Below are positions 34,428 through 43,282 of a stretch of 64,000 bases of DNA, piece by piece. Under the pieces are notes generated by a model that was not told the origin of the DNA, searched no databases, and worked only from the letters and a program-made list of their open reading frames with translations. The position numbers were made by a program, and so were the translations under genes. Numbering within the stretch: the first letter of the stretch is position 1; the number at the start of each line of letters is the position of its first letter. Source of the DNA: Curtobacterium sp. S6. GTDB taxonomy: Bacteria > Actinomycetota > Actinomycetes > Actinomycetales > Micrococcaceae. The stretch covers positions 18,964 to 82,963 of the forward strand of contig NZ_KL537414.1 in NCBI RefSeq assembly GCF_000710345.2, given 5' to 3'.

Positions 34428-36682
34428 TGAGTGCCTTCCTTCGCGGTTGCTGTGCCCGAGGTTTTCTCGGACTCGATGTGTTCATCGGTGGACGGGAAGT
34501 CCATCGACCAGTCCGTGATCGCCACCGAGGAGCCGATGATCTCCGTGGATCCGGTGTCCTCGACGTTCGGCCCGCTCAAGCGGATGAACTCTTGGTGGCG
34601 TTCGTGGTTGTCCAGGACGTCGTGAATCAGCTGTTCCTTGGTGTAGCCGTAGACGTCGTAGCCGCGCGAACCCGTCAGGGAGAAGGGCTCGAAGCGGTAG
34701 TAGGTGTCCTCCGTGGTGGAGGGGCTGAGGAGGTAGCGCGGGGTCGGCCGGGCGACCGGGTAAATCTGATAGATGAAGTCGCGCTCGCCGTCCATGTGTT
34801 CGGTGAGGGTCACATACGGAATGTCGCTGGACGGGTCCAGGCCGTGTTCGACCTCGGCGGTGACCCCTTCGGTCCGCAGGGCCTCGCCGACCTCTTCCAA
34901 CGCGGGGGACGCGACCGACTGGACGTACCGCGTCGCGGCGCGGCGCGTGGGGTAGGACAGCGAGCGGGTCAGGCGCTGACGCCAATTGCGGGTCTGCCCG
35001 GCCGGCTCGATGCTCGACGAGCGGTTCGCCGCGCGGACACCGGCGTAGGCCGCGACGCGAGAATCCATGTCCGCCCGTTCGACCCTCAAGGCCCGCCACA
35101 GCCCGAACATCACCAGGTAGAGGACGATCGCGAAGGGCAGGCCGAACACGATGGTCGCCGATTGGAGGGTCGTGATGCCGCCGATCATGAGCATCGCCAG
35201 GGTCAGCAGGCCGGTGGCCGCCGCCCAGAAGATGCGCATCCAGCGCGGGCCGTCCTGGTTGGGATCCTCGATCGTCGAGGCGAAGTTCGACATCACCAGG
35301 GCGCCCGAGTCGGCGCTGGTCACGTAGAACAGCAGCCCCGTGAAGGTCGCGACGGCCGCCGCGGCGGTGGCCCCCGGGTACTGGGCCAGCAGCGTGTAGA
35401 AGGCTTCCTCGGAGTTGCCCATGATGGCCTGTCCGAATCCGGAATCCTTCTGCTCGTAGATCCTGTGCAGCGCCGAGTTTCCGAAGATCGAGATCCAGAT
35501 CAGAATGAAGACGAACGGGATCGTCAACGTGCCGACCACGAACTGGCGAATCGTGCGGCCGCGGGAGATCCTGGCGAGGAACAGCCCGACGAACGGGGAC
35601 CACGCGACCCACCAGGCCCAGAAGAAGATGGTCCAGGTGTTCATCCAGTCGTCCGGGTGATCGAAGGCCATGGCGTCCATGGTCATTCCGGGGAAGCGGC
35701 TGACGTAGTCGCCGAGGTTGGTGACCAGCCCATTGAACAGGAATGCGGTGTCGCCGAAGACGAGGATGTACAGCAACAGGGCTAGGGCGAGGTAGATGTT
35801 CAGCTCTGAGAGGCGGCGGATGCCCTTGTCGACGCCCGAGACGGCCGATGCGGTGGCGAGGACCACCGAGACGACGATGAGACCCGCCTGCACGGCGACG
35901 CCTTGAGGCAGATTGAAGAGGAAGTGCAGACCGTAGTTGATCTGCACGACCCCGATGCCGAGGGACGTGGCCACGCCAAAGATCGTGCCGAGCAGGGCGG
36001 CGATGTCGACGGCGTCGCCCGCCGCTCCCTTGATGCGCTTGCCGATGATCGGGTAGAGGGCCGAGCGGATCGATAGTGGCAGGTTGAACCGATAGGCGAA
36101 GTAGCCGAAGGCGAGCCCCATGAGGGCGTACATTCCCCAGCCGGTGAGCCCGTAATGGAAGAGGGTCCACACGACGGCCTGGCGGGCGGCATCGGCCGAT
36201 TCGCCGGAGCCCTGCGGGGGCGAGTAATACTGCGTGACCGGTTCCAGGACCGAGTAGAACATCAGGTCCACGCCGATCCCGGCCGCGAAGAGCATGGCGG
36301 CCCAGGAGAACATGGGAAATTGCGGCCGGGAATGATCGGGCCCGAGGCGGATATTGCCGGTCTTGCCGAGCGCCACCAGGATCACGAAGACCAAAACCAC
36401 GGTCCCGGTCAGCACGTAGAACCAGCCGAAGTTCTTCGATACCCAGGTCACCACGGCGCCGAGCACGGTGCTGGCGGAGTCCGGGGAAATCAGCGCCCAG
36501 ACCGAGATCAGCAGGATCCCCAGTGCAGCGCCTCCGAAGACCTTCCAATTGGTCTTGCTCGGTGCGTACTTATTCATTCCGGTGGGAGGATGTGGATCCG
36601 TTCCCGGGTCGGGTGATTCCTTCGAGGGGAAGATCTGAGAAGTACGAGCGGGCGTGGAGGATGAGCTACCGGGATCTGTCAT
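34424..36682 (-). CDS. betT: High-affinity choline transporter, BCCT family
   Basis: 752 residues. A polar N-terminus of about 45 residues is followed by 12 membrane segments of the betaine/choline/carnitine transporter family, with GIGVDLMFYSVLEP and the tryptophan-rich segment TWTIFFWAWWVAWSPFVGLF conserved. After the last helix a cytoplasmic tail of about 200 residues follows (from RVERADMDSRVAAYAG), as in BetT, where the C-terminal domain adjusts activity to osmotic stress. The ATG at 36682 has AAAGGA close by; an upstream in-frame ATG (36736) would add 18 residues. First gene of the bet operon; no betI-type repressor is beside it. Confidence 0.92.
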   Translation of the reverse strand: MTDPGSSSSTPARTSQIFPSKESPDPGTDPHPPTGMNKYAPSKTNWKVFGGAALGILLISVWALISPDSASTVLGAVVTWVSKNFGWFYVLTGTVVLVFVILVALGKTGNIRLGPDHSRPQFPMFSWAAMLFAAGIGVDLMFYSVLEPVTQYYSPPQGSGESADAARQAVVWTLFHYGLTGWGMYALMGLAFGYFAYRFNLPLSIRSALYPIIGKRIKGAAGDAVDIAALLGTIFGVATSLGIGVVQINYGLHFLFNLPQGVAVQAGLIVVSVVLATASAVSGVDKGIRRLSELNIYLALALLLYILVFGDTAFLFNGLVTNLGDYVSRFPGMTMDAMAFDHPDDWMNTWTIFFWAWWVAWSPFVGLFLARISRGRTIRQFVVGTLTIPFVFILIWISIFGNSALHRIYEQKDSGFGQAIMGNSEEAFYTLLAQYPGATAAAAVATFTGLLFYVTSADSGALVMSNFASTIEDPNQDGPRWMRIFWAAATGLLTLAMLMIGGITTLQSATIVFGLPFAIVLYLVMFGLWRALRVERADMDSRVAAYAGVRAANRSSSIEPAGQTRNWRQRLTRSLSYPTRRAATRYVQSVASPALEEVGEALRTEGVTAEVEHGLDPSSDIPYVTLTEHMDGERDFIYQIYPVARPTPRYLLSPSTTEDTYYRFEPFSLTGSRGYDVYGYTKEQLIHDVLDNHERHQEFIRLSGPNVEDTGSTEIIGSSVAITDWSMDFPSTDEHIESEKTSGTATAKEGTQ

Positions 36683-36805
36683 GGGTCCTTTCTGAGCGTT
36701 GATAGAAATATTTGGAATGCTAAGAATCGGCCGCAAAACACGTTATAACACGGTTGACCAGGCATTTTTGGGGTCTGCGCCCGTCACCTTGACCAAGCCA
36801 ACGAG

Positions 36806-36830
36806 GTGTGAACCGGTTAAAAATTCACAC
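36806..36830. promoter_or_regulatory. Inverted repeat upstream of betT
   Basis: GTGTGAA (36806-36812) and TTCACAC (36824-36830) form a 7-bp inverted repeat around CCGGTTAAAAA, and AACCGGTT (36811-36818) is itself a palindrome. A second palindrome, GTTATAAC, lies nearer betT at about 36743. This 201-bp gap separates betT from the upstream gene and should hold the betT promoter. The repeats may be operator sites or a weak terminator. Confidence 0.3.
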
Positions 36831-36883
36831 GGTCGTCGGGATGAACCGCCGGCTGCTTCCTTGTACTCGTCTGGGTCTTGAGG

Positions 36884-37927
36884 TCAGCGTTTCTGAAGGG
36901 CCTCCCAGAGAAGGAAACCGACGAGTGCCACGAAAGGCAGGCACGCGAGGGCGTTGAAGGCCTTGTACTGCGTGATGATGGCCACGTATTCACGGATGAA
37001 TGCGCTCGGCAGGAAGTAACGTGCCGTAGGAGAGCCGACGGCGCGAGCGGGCAACCCGACCTGACGGGTTAGGCTCGCCGCACGGAGCACGTGGTAGTTG
37101 TTCGTGACCACCAGGTACTCGCCTTCGACGCCCAGGGAACTCAGGATTTTCTGAGACAGAGCCAGATTCTCGCGGGTCGTGCGCGACTCGGTCTCAGGGT
37201 GAACGTCCTCGGCGTCGGCGCCATGACTCAGCAGGTACTCGGCCATCGCGGTCGCCTCGGGGCGAGGCTCGTCGGCACCCTGCCCGCCGGACGGAACAAG
37301 AATCGGGCGGTGACCGGTGAGTTTTTCGCGATGGTACAGGGCGAGGGCCTTGTCGAGACGGCTCCGGAGCAAAGGTGGAACCTCGCCGTTGATCAGGCCG
37401 GACCCCAGCACGATGATCGCGGTGGGCCGGCTCGTCGCGGGGGTGATGCCGTAGACCACGGAGTACACGGCGAAAGAAATAAATGCCACCCCGAAGTAGA
37501 TGGTCACCAGCACCAGCAGAGACGCGACCGCCCGGATCGTCACCGTGAGGCCGGGAAGGTGCTGGAGATCGAGGCCGAAGAGGAAGGCCACGAGGACCGG
37601 AAGCGCGATGATCCCGATCCCCGCCAGGAGCGACAGAACATTGCTGAGGCGTTTTCCTTCGAGCCGAATCATCGTGATGCCGTTGGCGATCAGGGCGATG
37701 GCCAGCGTCACCGTGGCCACCAGGATCGCCAACACCATGAGGGCGAGAACCACTTCTCCGCCGGGGACCACGAGTGCCGCCCAGTAGATTCCGGTCAGTC
37801 CCGCCAGGCCGAGGGACATGGTTAAAAAGACGCCGTTGCGGAGCATTCGGGGGTCGCGGCGGTGCCCCGCGATGTAGAGGGCCGCGAACAGGGCCGCGAT
37901 GACCAGCAACAACCACACGAGAATCAT
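36884..37927 (-). CDS. YdcF/ElyC-family membrane protein (DUF218)
   Basis: 347 residues. Several N-terminal membrane segments (about residues 1-150) are followed by a DUF218 domain at about 160-315: AIIVLGSGLINGEVPPLLRSR, VPSGGQGADEPRPEATAMAEYL, E-rich TESRTTRENL and VTNNYHVLRA. A final hydrophobic segment FNALACLPFVALVGFLLW closes the protein. Family members (SanA, ElyC, YdcF) are linked to envelope integrity in E. coli; the reaction is unknown. CAGACT lies 7 nt before the ATG at 37927, supporting this start over a GTG 45 bases upstream. Confidence 0.85.
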   Translation of the reverse strand: MILVWLLLVIAALFAALYIAGHRRDPRMLRNGVFLTMSLGLAGLTGIYWAALVVPGGEVVLALMVLAILVATVTLAIALIANGITMIRLEGKRLSNVLSLLAGIGIIALPVLVAFLFGLDLQHLPGLTVTIRAVASLLVLVTIYFGVAFISFAVYSVVYGITPATSRPTAIIVLGSGLINGEVPPLLRSRLDKALALYHREKLTGHRPILVPSGGQGADEPRPEATAMAEYLLSHGADAEDVHPETESRTTRENLALSQKILSSLGVEGEYLVVTNNYHVLRAASLTRQVGLPARAVGSPTARYFLPSAFIREYVAIITQYKAFNALACLPFVALVGFLLWEALQKR

Positions 37928-37934
37928 TCTTATG

Positions 37935-37940
37935 AGTCTG
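37935..37940 (-). promoter_or_regulatory. Candidate -10 box of the YdcF-family gene
   Basis: On the minus strand CAGACT is followed by 7 nt and the ATG at 37927, the spacing of a leaderless transcript. Confidence 0.3.
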
Positions 37941-38074
37941 CCACATGAGCTTGTGCCCCTCGGTAGAGCCACCTCTACCCCGTGCGTAGACCTGGGAATC
38001 CACTCTGGTCACCCAGCACTGAATCTGTCTCACAGCGGTAGTTCAAAAATTGTAGGGATGCTAATTTCACGATC

Positions 38075-39118
38075 ATGACCAGCGAAATTATTGATCACCA
38101 ACGGGCCGCCGACGCGGCCGTCCGCGCTCCCGCACCGGGCCGAATCCAGGAGCTCGACGTCCTGCGGGGCCTGGCGCTCTCCGGCATCCTTCTCGTCAAC
38201 GCACCGGCGATCCTCGGTCTCGGCGGCGTCTCGAACGAGACCAGGATGTGGCTGGACGATTTTGTCCAGCAAAGGTTCTTCCCCATCTTCTCTTTGCTCT
38301 TCGGCATCGGCTTCGGCCTGATGTGGACGGCCGCCCGCGCCAAGGGCGAGTCTCCGCGGTGGGCGATGATCCGCCGTTTCTCGATGCTCGCGGTGCTGGG
38401 CGCCGTGCACCAGGTGCTTCAGCCGGGGGAGGCCTTGCTGGGATACGGTCTCGCGGGTCTCCTGCTCCTCGTGCCCAGCACCTGGATTCCCGACCGCGCG
38501 CGGGTCTGGGTGACTCTCGCCGGTGGCCTGGTGCTGACCGCCCTGAGCGTCACCATGGCCAGCGGCGGCCTAGCCATGGTCCCGGGGCTGTTCCTCCTCG
38601 GATGTGCCCTCGGATCATCGACGTGGGTCCGCAGGATGACCACCTATCCGGTGTTGACGTGCTCCATCGCGGTGGTGCTCGTGGTCGCCGATGCGGCCGT
38701 GTACCTCACGACCACCCGAATGGACCGTCTGATCGACATGTCCTTTACCGCGCAGATCGGGCTCTTGGGCGCACTCACGTACGCGTTCGTCGCCCTGGCG
38801 CTCATGACGACGCCGCTGCGGCGGGTCATGGTCGCCGTCTTCTCCCCGCTCGGGAAGATGGCCCTGACGAACTACATTGGCGCGACCCTGGTCGTCACGG
38901 TCGCCGGGATCCTCGTGCCCGACCTGCGCGGGTCGGAGGATTCCTCCTCGTGGACGTGGTGCATGATCGGCTGCGTCGCCCTCCTGGTGCTCCAGTGGGC
39001 GTGCTCGACCGCCTGGTTGCGCACCTTCACCCAGGGGCCCTTGGAACGGATCTGGCGTCGGGTGACCTGGTGGGGAACGCGGAGAATGCGTCCGCTCAGG
39101 ACCAACTCCGCGGTCTGA
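38075..39118 (+). CDS. DUF418 family membrane protein
   Basis: 347 residues with about eight to ten hydrophobic segments. Seen: the family N-terminus RIQELDVLRGLALSGILLVN, FVQQRFFPIFSLLFGIGFGL (the heart of this family), and the C-terminal DUF418 region with SPLGKMALTNYIGATLV. Members such as YeiB are related to acyltransferase-3/NagX-type membrane proteins, but the function is not established. GCTAAT lies 9 nt before the ATG. Divergent from the YdcF-family gene with a 147-bp gap between them. Confidence 0.85.
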   Translation: MTSEIIDHQRAADAAVRAPAPGRIQELDVLRGLALSGILLVNAPAILGLGGVSNETRMWLDDFVQQRFFPIFSLLFGIGFGLMWTAARAKGESPRWAMIRRFSMLAVLGAVHQVLQPGEALLGYGLAGLLLLVPSTWIPDRARVWVTLAGGLVLTALSVTMASGGLAMVPGLFLLGCALGSSTWVRRMTTYPVLTCSIAVVLVVADAAVYLTTTRMDRLIDMSFTAQIGLLGALTYAFVALALMTTPLRRVMVAVFSPLGKMALTNYIGATLVVTVAGILVPDLRGSEDSSSWTWCMIGCVALLVLQWACSTAWLRTFTQGPLERIWRRVTWWGTRRMRPLRTNSAV

Positions 39119-39161
39119 GGAGGCCCTCGTCGCCGGGTCCGAGCGCCGCGAAGGCGGCGGC

Positions 39162-42100
39162 TCACCCCTCCAACAGGCGGTGGATGTCGTCCGCGCCGAT
39201 GGCCGAGGAAAAGACCTGCCCCTCGTCCATGACCGCGGTGAACAGGGCGGCCTTGGACTTCTTGAGGTCCATGACCTTCTCCTCGATGGTTCCGGCCGAG
39301 ACCAGACGATAGACCATCACGTTGCGCTTCTGGCCGATGCGGTGGGTCCGGTCCACGGCCTGTGCCTCGGCGGCGGGATTCCACCACGGGTCCATGATGA
39401 AGCAGTAGTCCGCGGCGGTGAGGTTGAGGCCGAAGCCGCCCGCCTTGAGGCTGATGAGGAAGATCGGTGCCTCGCCGTTATTGAAGGCATCCAGGACGGC
39501 CCCGCGGTTTCGCGTGGTGCCGTCGAGATAGAGGTAAGGGATGCCCGCCTCGTCCAAGACCTGCGCGATCATCTTCAGGAACGAGGTGAACTGGCTGAAC
39601 ACCAGGGCCCGGTGGCCGTCCTGGATGATCTCGGGCAGATTCTCCCGGAGATACGTGAGCTTGGCGGATTCGGCCCCGGCGTGCTCCTCGTCGACCAGTC
39701 CGGCCGCGAGGGAGAGCCTCCGGAGCATGGTGAGGGACTGGAAGATCGTGAACCGATTTTTGTCCATGTCCTGGAGCAGGCCGAGGATCTTCTGACGCTC
39801 CCTCTGCAGACGGGTGTCGTAGACCTTCTGATGCGCCTCGGACAGGGGCAGGTCGATGCGGTGCTCCTGCTTCTCGGGGAGCTCGGCCGCCACGAGCTCC
39901 TTGGTGCGGCGCATCATGAGGGGTCGGACGCGTTGGCGGAGCCGCGGCAGGGCCTCGTCGCTCTCTCCGCTGGAGATCGGCTTGGCGTAGGAGTCACGGA
40001 ATTTCCGCGCCGACGGGAACAGGCCGGGGGCGGCGATCGAAAACATGGACCAGAGCTCCATGAGGTCGTTCTCCATCGGGGTGCCGGTGACCACGAGCTT
40101 GAACGAAGCCGGCAGGTCCCGAGCGATTCGATGGGCCTTCGTCTTGGCGTTCTTGATGAACTGCGCTTCGTCGAGAATCAGACCGGTCAGCCCGAGATCG
40201 CGGTACTCTCCCTCGTCGAGCCGGAGAAGGGCGTAGGAGGTGATGATCACGTCGGCGCCGTCCGCCCGGTCCACCACGGAGCTACCCGACTTGGCCGACG
40301 TGCTGCTGATCAATTCGGTCGTCAGGGACGGGGCAAACCGTTGAATCTCCCGGGCCCAGTTGGGGGCCACGGAGGTGGGGGCGACCACGAGGAACCGGGG
40401 CCGGCGGGCGGCGTCTGAGCGTTCTGTCCGGTAGACCTCGAAGGCGTGCAGGAACATGGCGATGGTTTGTACCGTCTTGCCCAGGCCCATGTCGTCGGCG
40501 AGGACGCCGCCCAGCCGGTGGTCATACAGGAACGACAGCCAGCGGTAGCCTTCGAGCTGATACGGACGCAGCGTGGCCGTCAGATCGCCGGGGAGGTGCA
40601 CCTCGGGGATCTCGTCCAGCTCGAGGAGGGCCTGGACCGATTCTTTCCACTCGTCGGCGACGTGCACGTTGGTGGCGAGTTCTTCGAGGTCTTCCCACAG
40701 ACCGGCCTGATGGCGATTGATCTGGAGCGGGGCGGACTCGTCCTGAAGCTGCCGAGCCTCGGAGATCAGCTCCCGCAATTTCATGAATTCGGGGCGGTCC
40801 AGGCGGAAGTAGGAGCCGTCGCCGAGGAGCAGGTGCTTCTGGCCGGAATCGAGGGCGCGGAAGATGTCCACGAAGGGGACGTACCAGGCCCCGGCGCGCA
40901 CCGTGACGCCGAGATCGAACCAGTCCCGGTCACCGGTGGATTCGACCGAGACGGTCACGTCCGCGTCGGAGTCCAACGACGTAAATTCCGGGACGTCGCC
41001 CCTGACGATCACGCGGGTTCCCGGGATCTTTTCGACCGTGGGGATGACGCGCTCGACGAGGTCGTGGCTTTCCCAGCCGGAATGCTCGGTCGAGTGAAGG
41101 GCGGTGTCGGGAAGGGCCCGCCGGACGTCGGAAATCACGCCGAGCTCGAGCTCGGCGTCGCGGATCTCACGGTACGGGTCCGGGTGCCCGACCCCGACCG
41201 GAACCCGGATGCGTTCTTCCTCGGATCCCGGGTCTTCCTCGGCGTCGTGCGGCCAGCTGACCGGCGACGACGGATACAGCCAGTACCAGTCGGCCGCGGC
41301 GGGGAACAACCGGGCGTCGTCGCGGCCGGGCTTGAAGAATTCCACGTCGAAGATCAGCTCGGGCGCGAGGACCTCGGGCAGGGACGCTGCGGCGTCTTCG
41401 TCGGTGACCACCGGAACCCGGCGGGCCACCTGGGGGTAGAAGTCTTCCGCAAAATCGCGGACGTCGGCCTCGGGAATGGCTAACGTGCCGTCTTCGGCGA
41501 TCGAACGAGCCAGTTGGCTGGGCCTTTCGGCCAGGGGGATGAATAAGAGCTCGGTTTCCTCCGAGATCCACGGTTCCTCGGGGGCGTCGCGGGCCAGGGC
41601 GGGAAGGGGCGACGGGCGGACCGAGCCCCACGACCCGGAGCTCTCGGCGTCGCGGCTGTACTGCGCGTGCAGTTGGCCTCCCAGTGCGAAATAGGCCTGC
41701 GGATCGTTGTTCCTGCCGAGGGGGAAGGTCTCGGAGGCCGGAACCCACGGCGCCTCGGAACCTTGCGATCCCTCAGGCTCATCCGTGGCGCCGGAATCGA
41801 AGCGGAAGCCGGGGGAGAGGGTGAGGCCGCCGTCCTCCGCACGCTCGATCCTCAGCTGAAGTCTGGTGTCGGGGGCGAGCCCGATCACGACCGGCCGCTC
41901 CCGCACCAAGATCGCTATGCCCAGGGACGAGGCGCGTTCCAAGAGGTCCCACAGCAACGAGGACGCGACGTGGTCGAGCCTCACGTAATCGTGGGTCGAG
42001 GCGTACATGCCCTGATCCGGGTGGACGACCGAGTAGAACTCGCGGAACCAGTCGGCGTGCTCGTCCGGGATGGTTCCGTCGTGGCTCCTGTCTCCGGAAA

Positions 42101-42854
42101 ACACGTTCCAATTCAGCCCTCCCTTAATCCAACGGCCGCGAGTGCCCAGGCGCATGGGGCGGGCCGTCAGCCGGACGGGCGCGGGCGAGCCATCCGGCTG
42201 ACGGCCGTACCACCGGTGATGGGGGACCTCGACGTCGAGGTCCAAAGCGGCGGGAACACGATGGTCGTGAGCGGACCCATAGGCGCGTTGCGATTGGAGG
42301 GCGCGGGTCATTTGCCGACGCCAGGACGTGTGCATCTGCCCCAGCGCACGGTTGGAGGGTTCCTCCTGCTTCCGGGACAAGGAGGTGAAGGTCTGCAGGG
42401 CAGACTCCGGCAGCGTCACGCCGCTCTCCTCCGACCAGCGACGCACGGCGTCGGGGACCTCCGGGTTCGCCTCTGAGCCGGGCTCGGTGCTTCCCGCGGG
42501 CGAGGCCGAACGCAACGGGCGATCCGAGGTGGCCTCGCCCCACCCGCCTTCGTGGAACCACCCGAGCAACGCGGCGACGACGTGTTTGCAGTTCGTGCCG
42601 ACGGGGCACGAGCAGAAGGAATGGAACGGCGCCGAATGAAGGGTCTGCTCGGCCGGAAAAATGACGGTCTGTGAATAGGAGGTGCGATCGCTGCCGGAGA
42701 CCTTGGAGGAGAACGTCAGGCTGTCGGCGTCGTAGGCCGCGGAGAGCACCTTGCCCGCGCGATAGTACCGCTCACCTCGGCCGAAGGCGTTGTGGCCAAC
42801 GGCTTTGATGATCTGCGCGACGGAGATCGGCATCTGCTGAGCGGGAAATGGCAT
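39162..42854 (-). CDS. SWIM zinc-finger SNF2-family helicase/ATPase
   Basis: 1230 residues. An N-terminal SWIM zinc finger (C81, C83, C89, H91 in CSCPVGTNCKHVV) is followed by a long divergent region to about 740, then a SNF2 ATPase core: LADDMGLGKTVQT (I), VVAPTSVAPNWARE (Ia), LILDEAQFIKN (II, DEAQ form), VVTGTPMENDLMELWSM (III), and in the C-terminal lobe VFSQFTSFLKMI (IV), ISLKAGGFGLNLTAADY (V) and DRTHRIGQKRNVMVYRL (VI). Such proteins move on double-stranded DNA or displace proteins; the biological role in bacteria is unclear. No defence partner gene flanks it. The ATG at 42854 is chosen; TATAGA lies 9 nt upstream. Confidence 0.92.
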   Translation of the reverse strand: MPFPAQQMPISVAQIIKAVGHNAFGRGERYYRAGKVLSAAYDADSLTFSSKVSGSDRTSYSQTVIFPAEQTLHSAPFHSFCSCPVGTNCKHVVAALLGWFHEGGWGEATSDRPLRSASPAGSTEPGSEANPEVPDAVRRWSEESGVTLPESALQTFTSLSRKQEEPSNRALGQMHTSWRRQMTRALQSQRAYGSAHDHRVPAALDLDVEVPHHRWYGRQPDGSPAPVRLTARPMRLGTRGRWIKGGLNWNVFSGDRSHDGTIPDEHADWFREFYSVVHPDQGMYASTHDYVRLDHVASSLLWDLLERASSLGIAILVRERPVVIGLAPDTRLQLRIERAEDGGLTLSPGFRFDSGATDEPEGSQGSEAPWVPASETFPLGRNNDPQAYFALGGQLHAQYSRDAESSGSWGSVRPSPLPALARDAPEEPWISEETELLFIPLAERPSQLARSIAEDGTLAIPEADVRDFAEDFYPQVARRVPVVTDEDAAASLPEVLAPELIFDVEFFKPGRDDARLFPAAADWYWLYPSSPVSWPHDAEEDPGSEEERIRVPVGVGHPDPYREIRDAELELGVISDVRRALPDTALHSTEHSGWESHDLVERVIPTVEKIPGTRVIVRGDVPEFTSLDSDADVTVSVESTGDRDWFDLGVTVRAGAWYVPFVDIFRALDSGQKHLLLGDGSYFRLDRPEFMKLRELISEARQLQDESAPLQINRHQAGLWEDLEELATNVHVADEWKESVQALLELDEIPEVHLPGDLTATLRPYQLEGYRWLSFLYDHRLGGVLADDMGLGKTVQTIAMFLHAFEVYRTERSDAARRPRFLVVAPTSVAPNWAREIQRFAPSLTTELISSTSAKSGSSVVDRADGADVIITSYALLRLDEGEYRDLGLTGLILDEAQFIKNAKTKAHRIARDLPASFKLVVTGTPMENDLMELWSMFSIAAPGLFPSARKFRDSYAKPISSGESDEALPRLRQRVRPLMMRRTKELVAAELPEKQEHRIDLPLSEAHQKVYDTRLQRERQKILGLLQDMDKNRFTIFQSLTMLRRLSLAAGLVDEEHAGAESAKLTYLRENLPEIIQDGHRALVFSQFTSFLKMIAQVLDEAGIPYLYLDGTTRNRGAVLDAFNNGEAPIFLISLKAGGFGLNLTAADYCFIMDPWWNPAAEAQAVDRTHRIGQKRNVMVYRLVSAGTIEEKVMDLKKSKAALFTAVMDEGQVFSSAIGADDIHRLLEG

Positions 42855-42863
42855 AACTTCCAA

Positions 42864-42869
42864 TCTATA
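42864..42869 (-). promoter_or_regulatory. Candidate -10 box of the SNF2 gene
   Basis: On the minus strand TATAGA ends 9 nt before the ATG at 42854; GGAAG lies only 2 nt before the ATG, too close for a standard ribosome-binding site. Confidence 0.35.
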
Positions 42870-43004
42870 CCCCGTCGAAAAACTTCGGAGGAAGGACTTT
42901 TCAACCGGGGAAGTTCTTGGGTACGCTGGTGAACAGCTTCAAGAGACCCAACTGCCAAGCTCCGACTTGGTTGGGCACCAACCCCATGTTCACGGGTGGT
43001 TCGG

Positions 43005-43091
43005 ATGACGAAGCGGTCTATATTCGCCGCGCCTGCGGCACTGATGTTTGGTATAGGCAAGAGCATCGAAAGGATTGCGCAATCGCGCTGA
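43005..43091 (+). CDS. Possible short ORF at the head of the PIN-toxin locus
   Basis: 28 codons starting MTKRSIFAAPAALMFGIG and ending IERIAQSR. The TGA overlaps the ATG of the next ORF (TGATG, 43089-43093). A short hydrophobic core flanked by basic residues is visible. Coding status is uncertain; there is no clear ribosome-binding site, and no family is recognised. Confidence 0.25.
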   Translation: MTKRSIFAAPAALMFGIGKSIERIAQSR

Positions 43092-43282
43092 TGGCCATGT
43101 CCACCTCCACTCCCCGCCCCGATTTCTCCGCGGCGGTCCCCGTTTCCCATGGGTACCGTGCCATGAGCATCCAGGACTACGCGCGGGTCGACTCCGCGCG
43201 GACGGAATTCCTCAACTTTTTGCTGGCGCCGGCGGGCACCGGTGAGCCCATCGTCTCTCTGGCGGTGGACAACGCCGCATGA
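43091..43282 (+). CDS. Small ORF overlapping the PIN-domain gene, antitoxin candidate
   Basis: 63 codons (MAMSTSTPRPDFSAAV at the start, ending IVSLAVDNAA). Its stop overlaps the ATG of the PIN gene as ATGA (43279-43282), the arrangement of many antitoxin-toxin pairs. The sequence matches none of the usual antitoxin folds I know (AbrB, RHH, Phd/YefM), so the role is inferred from position only. The frame is open upstream to a TTG at 42917, so a longer product of up to 121 residues is possible. Confidence 0.4.
   Translation: MAMSTSTPRPDFSAAVPVSHGYRAMSIQDYARVDSARTEFLNFLLAPAGTGEPIVSLAVDNAA

Noticed and set aside
34482..36548. A 688-codon open frame overlapping betT in another frame of the same strand
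   Set aside because: Arg/Pro/Gly-rich translation without motifs; betT in the right frame has a full BCCT protein.
42917..43090. TTG-started 121-residue antitoxin as the main call
   Set aside because: Codon use and translation over this part look non-coding and there is no ribosome-binding site; kept only as an alternative to the ATG at 43091.
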